Below, in pieces: positions 36,370 through 47,532 of a stretch of DNA of 64,000 nucleotides (its first letter is position 1; the number at the start of each line of letters is the position of its first letter). This DNA is from Epiperipatus broadwayi (Eukaryota; Onychophora; Udeonychophora; Euonychophora; Peripatidae): assembly GCA_028023455.1 (NCBI GenBank), contig JAQFVV010000030.1:7522501-7586500 (forward strand), given 5' to 3'. The position numbers were made by a program, and so were the translations under genes. The notes below the pieces were generated by a model. That model ran no database searches, was not told the origin of the DNA, and saw only the letters and a program-made list of their open reading frames with translations.

Positions 36370-36780
36370 GTTTAGTACAATGATAGAGTATACTGTCATG
36401 ACATATCTAAATAAAGAAGTATTCATCTTATATTTAAACAGAAAATATTACAATCAGAACGTGTTTCTAATAATAAAGTGATTCAAAAATCTAAGCATTT
36501 ATATGTAAATTTTATTAATTATAATGACAAAATAGCATTGGCCTGTTCAGTTTAGCACACTGATAAGAGTATATAAGTAGTATATTTTGAGCTCGAGACT
36601 CAAAATTAGAGAGCGATTGTCACAATAAGTTTTCCTCTCATATTTAAATTAAAATATTTACATGCAGAACTTATTTCTACCAATGAAGTGATTGAAAAAT
36701 TATTATTCATTCGGTACTTCTTTGGCTACACGTTAATTAAGCTTTCCTAATCACTGCATTTTTGTTACTACACTAGTTGC
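36370..36780. other. No gene seen; AT-rich
   Basis: The segment 36540-36620 (tagcacactgataagagtat) is weakly tRNA-box-A-like; not assignable. Confidence 0.35.
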
Positions 36781-36829
36781 TTCTTCACCTCACAACTTGT
36801 GAAATATTAATGCATCTTACAATTCCATT

Positions 36830-37545
36830 TTATTGTGATTAGAAAAAGTTTCATCTAGGAAGTATAGTTTATCTTCTTGTGATTCTTTATCAGGAACTGC
36901 TTCATTTTGGACTGACATTTCTTCTATGACTATGTCATCATTGTCTTCATCAAAATTAACCAGAGTTCAACCTTTTCCTTTTGATCTTGACCTGTTCATT
37001 ATGATCATTATCAGAACTGCTGTTACTATTTTCACTACTGTTGCAATTGTCATTCACTTCAATGATTTTATCGTTATCAGAGCACTCAGACTAAATCTCT
37101 TAATTTTTTTTATATTTGTTTTCAGAATGTGCAGAATCATCCAAAGATGGAGATGGTAATGGATATATTTTATAACTGCTGCCTTCTTCAGCTGACAATG
37201 AAGTCAGTCTCTGATATTAATTAAAATTTGGTTGTTAAACTGGAATGTCACATCTGAATCAGAGTCAATAATAATGCTACTCCTTTTAGCATTGTTTTCT
37301 GTTGAATGCACATTAGGTGACTCTGAAATGTAATCCTTTTCATTTTGGTCCTCTTGCAGAAATTTGGTACTAGAATCAGAAACTTATGGTTCATTTTCAA
37401 TTTCACAATCATCCAAAATATTTACAACATTGTCAAAACTAGTATTTTTTATTGTCCATTTTATCTTTCATTTGAGATGGATGTAAAACCTCAGCTGACA
37501 TCTTTTGAAAGCAATACTGCCTTAGATTAAATAAATTAGGATTGC
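36830..37545 (-). pseudogene. Acidic Ser/Asp-rich protein remnant, unknown
   Basis: Minus-strand translation gives several long non-repetitive, hydrophilic stretches interrupted by stops and frameshifts. From 37480 leftward these are DNVVNILDDCEIENEP, STKFLQEDQNEKDYISESPN, NNAKRSSIIIDSDSDVTFQ, then (about 37140-36900) DDSAHSENKYKKN, SECSDNDKIIEVNDN, QVKIKRKRLNSG, and VIEEMSVQNEAVPDKESQED with KLYFLDETFSNHNKMEL. The IIxDSDSD motif and acidic Ser-rich tracts are typical of disordered nuclear proteins (SUMO-interacting or claspin-like regions), but I cannot assign a family. It could be a retrocopy or the N-terminus of a decayed transposon protein. The overlapping plus-strand open frame at 36926-37159 is a shadow. 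Confidence 0.45.
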
Positions 37546-37912
37546 AACTCAATACAAATTATTATAATGAGTATGCCTTATGGTGACAAAATAAGAAATA
37601 TTTTGGTCAAGAAATATTAAATTTAATTTTACAAGATTTATTTTGCTGTATTAATTTTGTACTATATATTTCAGAGAATAAAAACTCCTAATCTCACATC
37701 ATTTTTGATTCTCTGAGTGTCCAAAAATGTTCTCATAGATAAAAATCAAATTGGATTAATTTAAAAATATAAAATGTTGTTTGCTATAAACAACAACTAA
37801 ACCGTAGTTTCAAAAAATTTTATGTCAATATACCTCAAGTCATTTTTTATTCAAAATTATGTATATATTAAAAAAAAAAAACATGTATACTGTATTTCCC
37901 TAAGATTTAAGT
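37546..37912. other. No gene seen; AT-rich
   Basis: No recognised feature. Confidence 0.4.
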
Positions 37913-38022
37913 TTTTTTTCCTCATGTGTCAAAGCATCGGACGGGAAGTGAACCCGCAAACCTGTCACAACTGTTTGTAAGGCAGCTGTACTGATCACTC
38001 GGCCACCAATGCTTGACCAAAA
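37913..38022 (-). mobile_element. SINE family A copy
   Basis: On the minus strand it has TCAAGCATTGGTGGCCGAG, CCTTACAAACAG, GGGTTCACTTCCCGTCCGAT and an A-rich tail. No clear target duplication. Confidence 0.8.
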
Positions 38023-38024
38023 GT

Positions 38025-39645
38025 TGAAAATACAAATTTGATGTGGCCATTATGAAGCTCATATGTTTTCAGATCTGATACATAAACAAATGTTATTTGA
38101 TAATTAAATACAGATATCAATATGTATATTATGATTAAGATTCAAAACTATCAGACAGTATGTTTAATGAACTCATTCCAATGACTTCAAACATTTGTTA
38201 ACAACAGAATTTTAGCATATATTTTTGCTAACAATTAAAAATAACCCTTTTTCTCTTAAGATAAATGACTGCTAATTTATGGTCTTAAATAAAGCATACC
38301 CAAGCAATTTTTTTAAATCATCTGCTACATATAAATGATCACTCACATTGGGGTTATAGATACAGATCAAATTAACCATTATCATAAATAATTCAACACA
38401 GAATTATTACAAAAAGAGAAAAAGTAAAATTACATTTTAAAAACTGCATTTCTTTGTTTATTGATAAAATAACAGTAACTCTTTTTTGATTTTTCACTTA
38501 TAAACGTTTTCATTTACATATAAATTTTATTAATTATCTTGGTCTCTTGGTGCTCCCAAGATGAAGCATCTCTGTGACCCGCATAACCCGCACACCAAAT
38601 ATGGTGGTCTGCTTAATTCATATGTCATTTTATTATATCAGTTTGTTATAACAAATAATTTTAAGTATTTATTCAATAGAATAAAGGTTACCAATATAAT
38701 AATTTTAGATTTCTCCACTTTTTATTCTGTAATATTATTTAGATACTTTATAAAGGCACGGTACTGGAAGAGTGAATTTTTAAAAGAACAGCCTTGCCCA
38801 CTGATCATTTGTTATGTATCACTTTTGTGCTAAAACTTTCTATTAATCATAGTCACTGTAAATAATATAAATCCTAAATAGTATTGAAAAAGAATATGTT
38901 TTGATATATAATTTAAATCTTAACATAATTAATACTAACTCCTTAACTCTAATCATGATAAAATAGTAACATAGTTTGTAAATAAATAAATACTAAACTG
39001 ATGGTTTTTTTATGTAACTAGTAATAAACAGGTAAAATATGACAGCTAAAGGGTATTGTTATTTAACAAAGACATTAAAAATATTTTTATTTTAAAATTT
39101 GTACTTTTTTTTCTTCAAGCGTTTTTATTATTTTGTTTTCTAGTCTTAATCTATAAAGAAGCAAACCTCTTTCTACTAATATTTAAAAATATAATACTTT
39201 TTAAAAAAATTAAATGAAGAATAAACAAAAAAGATTCCACATTTTTCTATAGTTTACGGCGAACATTATATATATATATTAAAAGTTTAATTAATAAATA
39301 AATGCATATTTATTTTAAATTATTCTTATTATTACTTTTACTTTGAAAGCTCACACCAATAATTAACATTGAAAAGTAGTTATCTTTCAATTTCTTTTGT
39401 AGCAAACTTTTCTTTCTAAGAGATTTTCAACACCTTATCTAATTGTAACACTCCACTGTTTTCTCTTCTCAGCTATATCTTCTCAAATGAAAACAATGCT
39501 TATGTTCAGCACAAAATATCTTTTTTAGAAACCCTATTATCGTGCATTCAGTTCGCAAGTCCATTGATTGAAGAGCGATTTTACAACAAACAGATTCAAA
39601 AGCATTACATCCAGAAAGATGAAAAACATATTAATTAGTTTACTT
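38025..39645. other. No gene recognised
   Basis: AT-rich. A less AT-rich patch at 38540-38610 starts a 90-codon open frame (38561-38833) with no identifiable motif and not reported as a gene. Confidence 0.4.
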
Positions 39646-39647
39646 AG

Positions 39648-39820
<173 letters not shown>

Positions 39821-39823
39821 ATT

Positions 39824-40007
39824 TATTTATTTACCATACAAAACTACAGCATTAAGCCAATTGCAAAATTGACTATAACAAATATACAGTAATGTATAAT
39901 TAATATGATTATATGCCATATTCCTCTATAAAATAAGTAACAAATTTTATAAAATCTAAAGTAAAAATATTTTCATAGTGAAATCATGATTATAGGTAAC
40001 CATTCAT
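39824..40007 (-). mobile_element. LINE 3'-terminal fragment
   Basis: The pattern ttcaatttatttatttacca then cagcattaagccaattgcaa is repeated in diverged form at 40008-40060 (catttatttaagtgccaaac ... cagcatatagccaattacag). This indicates a second, very short 3' end of the same LINE family. Confidence 0.6.
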
Positions 40008-42930
40008 TCATTTATTTAAGTGCCAAACACCAGCATATAGCCAATTACAGTTAACACATTAAAAACAAAAAATAAATAATTAAAGGGATAAACATAATGT
40101 ACATAACATAATAATAAAAAGTAACAACCAATTTAACAAATATATATATATACATAAACAAAATCAATTAAACAATCAACAATGCCATTTAAATTTAATA
40201 ATATTACAAAATTGATTATAATCTAAATTGAAGTGATTAGTATTACTACAAATCTGATTATATAAAGATGGTAGCCTAAATAAAGGAGAAAATTTGAGAA
40301 CATTGGAATGACAAACTTTAATGTAACAAACTGAAGCATATTGAGTATCATGCACATGAGATCTAATTATGATAGTAGAAACTATGTCAGATAGAAAAAC
40401 TATTTTATTAACAATTTTATAAAGATATTTAAGATAACTATATTTTCTTCTAGAAGAAAGATCAGCAACAATTTTATTTCCTGCAGAAACATATTTGGAA
40501 AACTTATTAGACACTGATTGTAATAAATGACATCCCTGTTTAGAGCTAGGATTCCAAGAACCAATGACAAATATAATTCGAATTTTGTATCGTCACTGAA
40601 ATGATAATCATATATTAGAATGGTACCTATAGTTTTTAAAACCTTACCAATAATCATTTCCAAATGAGGAAGAAAGGATCCATTGCTAGAAAGCATAACT
40701 CCCAAATATTTTTGGGATTCAACAGAATTAATTTTGTGAGAGTTAATAAAATAAAAAAAATGTCCAAGTTCAAATTTTTTAGAGTATGAGACTAAGGAAC
40801 ATTTACTGAAATTAATAGGCATATTATTTAGATCACACCAAGCACTAAAATTATCTATATCCTTTTGAAGAAGAGTGCAATCAATCATTGATGTGATTTA
40901 TAGTCATCAGCATAGCACAAAAAAATAAAAAGATTTTAAACAATCCTTAAGATCATTCATATAAATGTTAAAAAGCATAGGTGCTAAAATATTTCTCTGA
41001 GGAACTCCCAAATTACATTCAAAATTAGATAAAATACTATTAAATTTGATATATGCAGTAAAACCATGAAGAAAGGATTGAAACCAATAAATAAGTTTAG
41101 TAGAAAAACACATTTGATATAATTTGTGAAGAAGAATGTTGTGGTCTACTTTATCAAAAGCTTTTGATAAATCAAAAATAACATCAAGCCTCTGGTGGTC
41201 TTCAATTGCATGTGCTATATGATCATAAATTGTTAAAAAATTAGTTTCTACAGATCTATTAAGAATAAAACCATGTTGTGAAGAGGAAATGAGTTTACCA
41301 ACATCTAAAATAGTTTTACTATAAACACACCTCTCAAAAATGCTAGCAATAGTACATAAAACAGAAATATGTCTATAGTTATTAACACAATCATGCAAGC
41401 CATTCTTAAAAATTGGAACTATTTTGGCGCACTTAAGAACATTAGGAAAACACAAGAATTCAGTGATAAATTAAAAATAAATGCAAGAGGCACTGCAATA
41501 AATTCAGCTAGCCCTTTGTAAATAAATGAAAGAATATTATCATTTCCCAAATTAGAATGAATTTTAAGTCGCTTAATAGCTATAACAACATCATCCTTAG
41601 AAATATGGTCAATCATACAATGAACAGTTGGAGAATTACAAAATAATGCACTATTTGAAGATATTGTATCATGTGATGAATATACATCAGCAAAATGTTT
41701 GGAAAAGTCATTTGCACTTAAAGTGAAACCATGAGTAGCTTGAACCCTTTTCTTACTCAAACCAGACTTATTAATAAAATCCCAAAATTCTTTAGGGTTA
41801 GAAGAAATATTAACCTCAATTATTCTAATATAATTCTGCAAATCTCTTTTATAAACAAGCTTAACCAATCTTCTGAAATTAATAAATTATAAAAAAGATA
41901 TTCTGTGTTTTAAAATAAAGTCTACAATGATAAGACTTCCTTTTAATAATCTTAATAAGATTGCATGAAAACCAAGGAGGAAAGCCCTTATAAAAAGGCT
42001 GCTTATTGGGGATATCAATAAAACTATTAAGAATCTTTAAAAACCCATCCAAGCAATGATTTAAATCATTATAAGAATATAAAAAATTCCAATTAATCTT
42101 AGGAAAGTTTTCACAAAACTCAACATAATCACCCTTCCCATAATCCTTTTTCGAAATATTAAAACAATTAACTTTTTTTTTGCCCCATATGTCATAGCAT
42201 CGGCTGAGATGCGAACCCATAACCGTCTGCAACCAACTACTTGCTTGCAAGGCGGATGCGATGACCTCTCGGCTAACAACGCATCAATAAGAAAATTAAC
42301 AGAGACAAATTGAAAATTACTAACTACTATTGAATTACATACAATATAATTCAAAGTCCAATGAGAAGCATTAATAAATGGGTTATATTGTTTAAGTCCT
42401 AAAAATTTACAAAACCATAACATTCTAAAAGCTTTAGAAGACAAAAAAAGAAAAGCTTGTAGTAATTCTACTCTGATATAAATCTGGAATATTTAAATCA
42501 CCAGTAATAATAACATTATACAAACAGAATATCTTCAAATGATGTCAAAAAATAAGCAAACTCCAACAGTGACAAAATGGGTTGAGGTAAACATTACCTA
42601 AAATAAATTTAAAATTGCGATTTAAAGTAATTTCATACCATGTAGATTTACAAAAAGAAGAAGTAAAATAATGTTCTTTATAAAAAACATCTTTATGAAG
42701 AGCAGTCAGAGTACCACCACCTTGAGAAATATTTTCCATAGATCTGTCAGTTTGCAAAACACTAAATCTATCATCAAGAAAAGAACAATCAGGAAATTAT
42801 TTATTTAACCAAGTTTCTGTAAGTAATATAAGATCAAAATGTTCTGTTTCAAAAAATTGTTAAATTTGAACACATTTAGTTCTCATACTTCTGACATTTA
42901 TGTAAAAACAAAAAAGGCTTACCATGTTAC
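40008..42930 (-). pseudogene. Jockey/CR1-like LINE ORF2: endonuclease and reverse transcriptase
   Basis: Minus-strand LINE with a recognisable endonuclease start (about 42900-42550: FDLILLTETWLNK, GGGTLTALHKDV, WYEITLNRNFKFILGNVYL). The linker follows (42250-41880: DYVEFCENFPKINWNF, GFPPWFSCNLIKIIKRKSY). RT (41868-40400) contains KEFWDFINKSGL, AKIVPIFKNG, NNYRHISVL, GFILNRSVETN, VIFDLSKAFDKVDHNIL, GVPQRNILAPMLFNIYMNDL, catalytic CYADD (about 40893-40910) and SQKYLGVMLSSNGSFLPHL. Frameshifts or stops occur near 41450, 40900 and 40400, and a SINE interrupts the endonuclease at 42173-42287. The 3' end has ATTCATTCATTTATTT at 40008. Inactive. Confidence 0.9.
42160..42300 (-). mobile_element. SINE family A copy inside the LINE endonuclease
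   Basis: The body 42173-42287 reads on the minus strand GCGTTGTTAGCCGAGAGGTC, CCGCCTTGCAAGCAAG, GGGTTCGCATCTCAGCCGAT, then A9. The flanks taaaacaattaac (42160-42172) and taagaaaattaac (42288-42300) are a 13-bp target duplication with two mismatches. Confidence 0.85.
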
Positions 42931-43181
42931 CCACAAAGATAATAAAAACACCACAAATAAGACTAGAGAGAGAAAAGAAATGAAAATAAACAATAAAATA
43001 AAATAATAAAATAAATAATAAAATAAAAATTAAAATAAATTCTATTGAAACCTTAAAGAACTGGTCAGAGGTACATAAAAAAAAAGAAATGGAAGCACCA
43101 CAAGGCCATAAATTAGGGGATATTATTTCATTATGTTTATGTGAAGGAACAGAAATATAAAAGCAAAAAGACTTAGAATAT

Positions 43182-43935
43182 TTATATTAACTTTATGACA
43201 AACAGTACTAGTTTGTAAATTATTTTCAAAAAATATTTAATATCTTTTGAATTGAGATTTACTGGCATATTAGAAAGAAAATATCTATTGTAAGTTATGT
43301 TAATATTAGAATAAACATCAGCTAAGAATCCAATAAAATTAGATTTATTAAATCCATTAGATATATTTATTTTTTTAGATCTTAAAAAGTCATTCTTACT
43401 AGAAGATAAAGAGGAGTATCCAAAATGATTTATCCCATAGTTACTATTTGAATGAATGTTATGTGAATGTGATCTATAAGCTGTAATAAATTGGGGAGCA
43501 ATATCTGGATAAGTGAAGATTTTATGTTTAATAAACTTTATAGAAGATAAATTAACAAGAAAACCTCCATTATATCTTGTTCTCATAAAAGAAGTATTCT
43601 GTAATTTATACTCTGGAATGCATTTGGGAAACGCAGCCGGATAATCGAGTGTATTAGATTTCATAGACTTTAACGTGATAAAGTAACAGAGAAATTTCCA
43701 TTATATATTTTCCCCATTAAAAAATATTCGGTGATTTACATTTTTTTATGAGGAAAAAATCCAGAATCAGAAAAGCACTCATTAATGGAATTCTCCTCAA
43801 GCCAGAATTAGTTATAAAAATATCTACTTGTAAATTTGAAATTCCTAAATACATTATTAATATTATTATGAGAATTAATTTCATCTCTAACTAAATTATC
43901 TTCAGTAACATAATTATCCAATTTGACATTTTTAA
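43182..43935 (-). pseudogene. Open frame upstream of the LINE, possible ORF1 remnant, unknown function
   Basis: A 160-codon frame (43664-43182) without stops in a very AT-rich region: MKSNTLDYPAAFPKCIPEYK ... FMRTRYNGGFLVNLSSIKF ... YPDIAPQFITAYRSHSHNIH ... LSSSKNDFLRSKKINISNGF. Upstream (43935-43800) is another protein-like stretch in minus frame: EDLIKNVKLDNYVTEDNL, NVFRNFKFTSRYF. No zinc knuckle, RRM or coiled coil is visible. Its position and strand, just 5' of the endonuclease, suggest LINE ORF1 or a 5' extension. A separate gene fragment is possible. Confidence 0.4.
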
Positions 43936-43957
43936 TAAGATCTTCAGGCCAATAGGA

Positions 43958-44152
<195 letters not shown>

Positions 44153-44159
44153 GGTGACT

Positions 44160-46395
44160 ATACAAACTAATTTGTGAATAATGACTACATTCACATATAA
44201 AATATGCTGATCCATTTGTCTGTTTACTTGATATTTTACAATGCTGTCTTTTAATTTGTTCAGCAGAAACCTTTTCTTTCTAAAATACTTCAATGCTATT
44301 AATTATAGTTCTTCAATGTATTTTATTCTCTGCCACATCTTCTTAATGAAACAATTGACATTGCATTTTCTTAGAAAACCGTGTTCAAGATCATTATAAA
44401 CGTCTTTTTAGGAAGTCGTCCATATTCATTCATTTTCCATGTACAATCCAACAGAGATATGATTTTATAAAATTTAAAAGAATCCCTTTCCAGCAAACAG
44501 AAAAATATTTCAATTGGTTTTATGATTTTGCCATTGGATTTAGAGTTTTTATGGAGAAACCTTAAAAACATTCTGGAAATCATCTTTTGAATTGAGAAAA
44601 ATGGTAAAGTGATAAGCATATTATAAATTCTGAATCCAAAAAAGTTTGTTTTCACTTTTAATCTGTTCAAATTAAAATTTCTACCATCAAACTTGTATTG
44701 TAGCTTAATCTGTGTTTGATTAAGCTGCTTATAAACAATTACGAAAACCATCATCATGAAAACGATGTTTGGAAAATACTCATCCTTGTTTCACAGTTTT
44801 TCTATCAAATGTCTTATATTTTCCACCTATATTAATAACAGTTCATTTCATTTCTACATGTAGAAATTGTCTAACATAAATAAATTTTAGTAAATAAACA
44901 ACTAATTTTTAACAATGCTATAGACGTCCTATTAACTAAATCAAATGCCTTGACTAAATTAATTAAAGCAATATATTTTTTTTCCATATTTCCAACATTT
45001 TTCCTCCAATTGCCTGGCAACAAAAATCATGACTTGAGTGCTTTTTAATTCTCTAAAACTAGCTGGAAGTAACCCATTCAGGAAAATTCTTGAAAGTAAT
45101 TTTTTTAAAATGGAGTATAATGATATTCATAAAAAATTTCAATGTTTTTGAAGCTAACCTATAACCATCATACTTTAAAACTTCAGCTATTTCATCAGGA
45201 CCTGTAGCTTTCCAATTTTAAGATTACAAAGAGATATTTTGACTTTACTGAGTTGGATATCTTTGTCCAATGGTAAGATGGATATTTTGTCAAAAGTTGC
45301 CATCTCAATACTTGTATCATTATTTAAAAGATACTTGAAATGTTTCTTCTATATGTTTAAATTATCATTGTTATCCTATAAGAGAAAGTCCTATTGCTGG
45401 ATTTAATAGAACTGTAATGCCATTTCTCAGATTTTTCAGTGCCTAAAAAGAGATATAGATTGATCAGCAAAAATCTGTATCTTCTTTTCAATTTTAATTC
45501 ACCAATCATTTTAAGACTTCCTGCCAGTTATTTAGACCTTTGTTTATTGTGAAATTCCACATTTATTCTATTATTCAGCCGATCAGAAACTTCTAAATAT
45601 TTTTTTAAAATTAAATTTTTAATAATAAGATGTTTGTCAGAAAACTAGCCATGGTTCTTCTTTTTAGTGAAATCAAAAATATTTACTATCTAACAATACA
45701 CTTCTTAATAGACTTCCATGATTCAGTAATTACAATACTGAAGGTCCAAATTAGTTATTTCAGTGTTTAACAGCTATTGATATTTAGTATGTATAGTAGA
45801 TTCTTTTAAAGAACAAACATCAATTATCTTATGAAAATGATTAGAATACTATCTACTTTTAATGCAATTAACATTTAATCTAAGGATCTGTCCAACAATA
45901 TGTACTCCTAAGTGTTGAATTTTTGTATTCTGATTCATAACTAGAAGGTGATGTATGAATGCCATTGTTTTTAGTGTGGAATATACATATTCCTTTATAA
46001 CAATTTTTCTTCCTAAACAAAGTGTTTGCAACAGTCCACCCATACGTTATGCCTCAATTCAATAATACCAAATCATTTGAATTTACAGCACGAACATCAT
46101 TATTTCAACATTTTTTGACATCTGTATCAACATATACATTCAACTCTCCAAAAATAAAATGTCAATTTTTTAATGATGTTTTTGTTATAATACTCGGCAA
46201 TAATGAATAAGAGATTTTCTTTTCTGAAATGGGTGAATCTGAGATTAGAATATAGATATTATGTCCTAATGTGCAAAGTGAGTTTTAAGATCATTAGTCT
46301 TTTGCTGATACAATGAGGAATTCTCCAAAATAAAAGATTAAATTAGACTTTACAGCAAATCCAACATTATGCATTCTCCTTTCTCTGACTGACCT
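44160..46395 (-). pseudogene. RTE-like LINE: endonuclease and RT (craniofacial-protein-2-like endonuclease)
   Basis: A decayed minus-strand LINE readable across all three frames. Endonuclease (46395-45850): LMILKLTLH, then FGELNVYVDTDVKK, NDVRAVNSNDLVLLN and ANTLFRKKNCYKG, matching the GDFNARVG ... NTLFRQ layout of CFDP2/BovB-type endonucleases. A linker (45700-45450) has KKKNHG and MWNFTINKGLNNWQEVL. RT (45300-44370): ATGPDEIAEVLKYDGYRLA (45168-45215), INLVKAFDLVNR (44930-44965), TVKQG near 44800, YKFDGRNFNLNRLKVKT, and NMLITLPFFSIQKMISRMF in place of the FADD block after a frameshift. N-terminus is truncated at 46395 against LTR-leader sequence. Confidence 0.8.
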
Positions 46396-46397
46396 GA

Positions 46398-46935
46398 CTT
46401 TTCAAAAAATTTCTATCCATCCATCTTCCTATTAAACTTCTGTTGTATTAATGCATGATTGTAATAAACACAGACTCATAAAATATGATTAAATATTTAT
46501 TAATTAAAACAAATATTCAAATATGTATTTATAATCTGTACAACTGTTATACCGTCAACTAATCCCATTGGTAAGATATAGCATTTAGTTGCCTGGCAAC
46601 TCTTAATATTAGGGCTCGGGTGCTTTTTCAGGTTTATCTACCATGCCTGGCTATATCGTGATAGCTCACCCCATGTGTAGGTATGGTTGTCCTATGCCAG
46701 TTTGCCTCATGTCTGATTTAGATTATAGCAGGTTCCATTCTAATATGAAGCTGCCTCACTGCTTTAACCATATAGTGGACAATATGCATAATGCCATTCA
46801 GATCTGAAAGTATTTTATCTCCAACTGGACTGACTATTTATAACCAGATCCCCATTCACAATGAGAGCAATTGGATTTACTGAACATCATCACCCATTGG
46901 CCTGTTTCAGCTATTGGATATATGTTTTCTGACCC
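46398..46935 (-). mobile_element. Ty3/gypsy LTR, partial, first of a tandem pair
   Basis: From 46441 (tgttgtattaatgcatgatt) it parallels 46981 onward (tgttgtgtttatgcaagatt), through gcatttagttgcctggcaac versus catttaggtgctgtgcagct, to about 46925. The ~40 bp left of each TGTTGT start also match (ccatccatcttcctattaaa and catccatctattctattaaa), so the leader is duplicated too. Confidence 0.75.
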
Positions 46936-47018
46936 ATCTTTTCAAAAATTAGCTTTCATCCATCTATTCTATTAAACTCCTGTTGTGTTTATGCAAGATT
47001 ATAATAAACAGAGATGAT

Positions 47019-47079
<61 letters not shown>

Positions 47080-47532
47080 CTGTTATACCTTTGCTTGATA
47101 CCATTGGCTAGGGATAACATTTAGGTGCTGTGCAGCTATTAATATAAGGGACCCATATGCCCTTCTAGATTTATCTACCATTTGTGATTGTACTGTGACA
47201 TCTTGCCTTCTAGAAGCTTCCAGTTTTAACATGAACTTGCCTCATTGCCTTAACCATTTGCAAACCACATGCATATTGTCATTCAGGTCTGATAGTAAAT
47301 TGTTGTTCTCTGATTTTAGTTTCAACTGGACTGTCTATTTATAATCAGATCCACATCCACAATAAGAGTGATTAAATTTAATGAGCATGATTATCCATGG
47401 ATCTGTTACTGGCATTTAATATATGATATTTATTTGTATACCTTTTGGTCAGTGTTGATGAATGCCCAGTCTAATCAAGATAAGTTGGAATATGGACTAG
47501 TGCCTTAGTTAAAGATAAGTTGAGATATAACA
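46936..47532 (-). mobile_element. Ty3/gypsy LTR (3' LTR of element B), with (TA)n insert
   Basis: The LTR 46981-47532 reads on the minus strand from TGTTATATCTC to ACAACA. It aligns with 4311-5042, for example gactgtctatttataatcag with gactatttattgccagatcc. A ~60-bp (TA)n lies at 47022-47078. A purine-rich tract on the minus strand (47533-47546) precedes it as the polypurine tract. Confidence 0.75.

Noticed and set aside
36926-37159. Plus-strand open frame rich in Ile/Phe
   Set aside because: It is the antisense shadow of a better protein-like reading on the minus strand.
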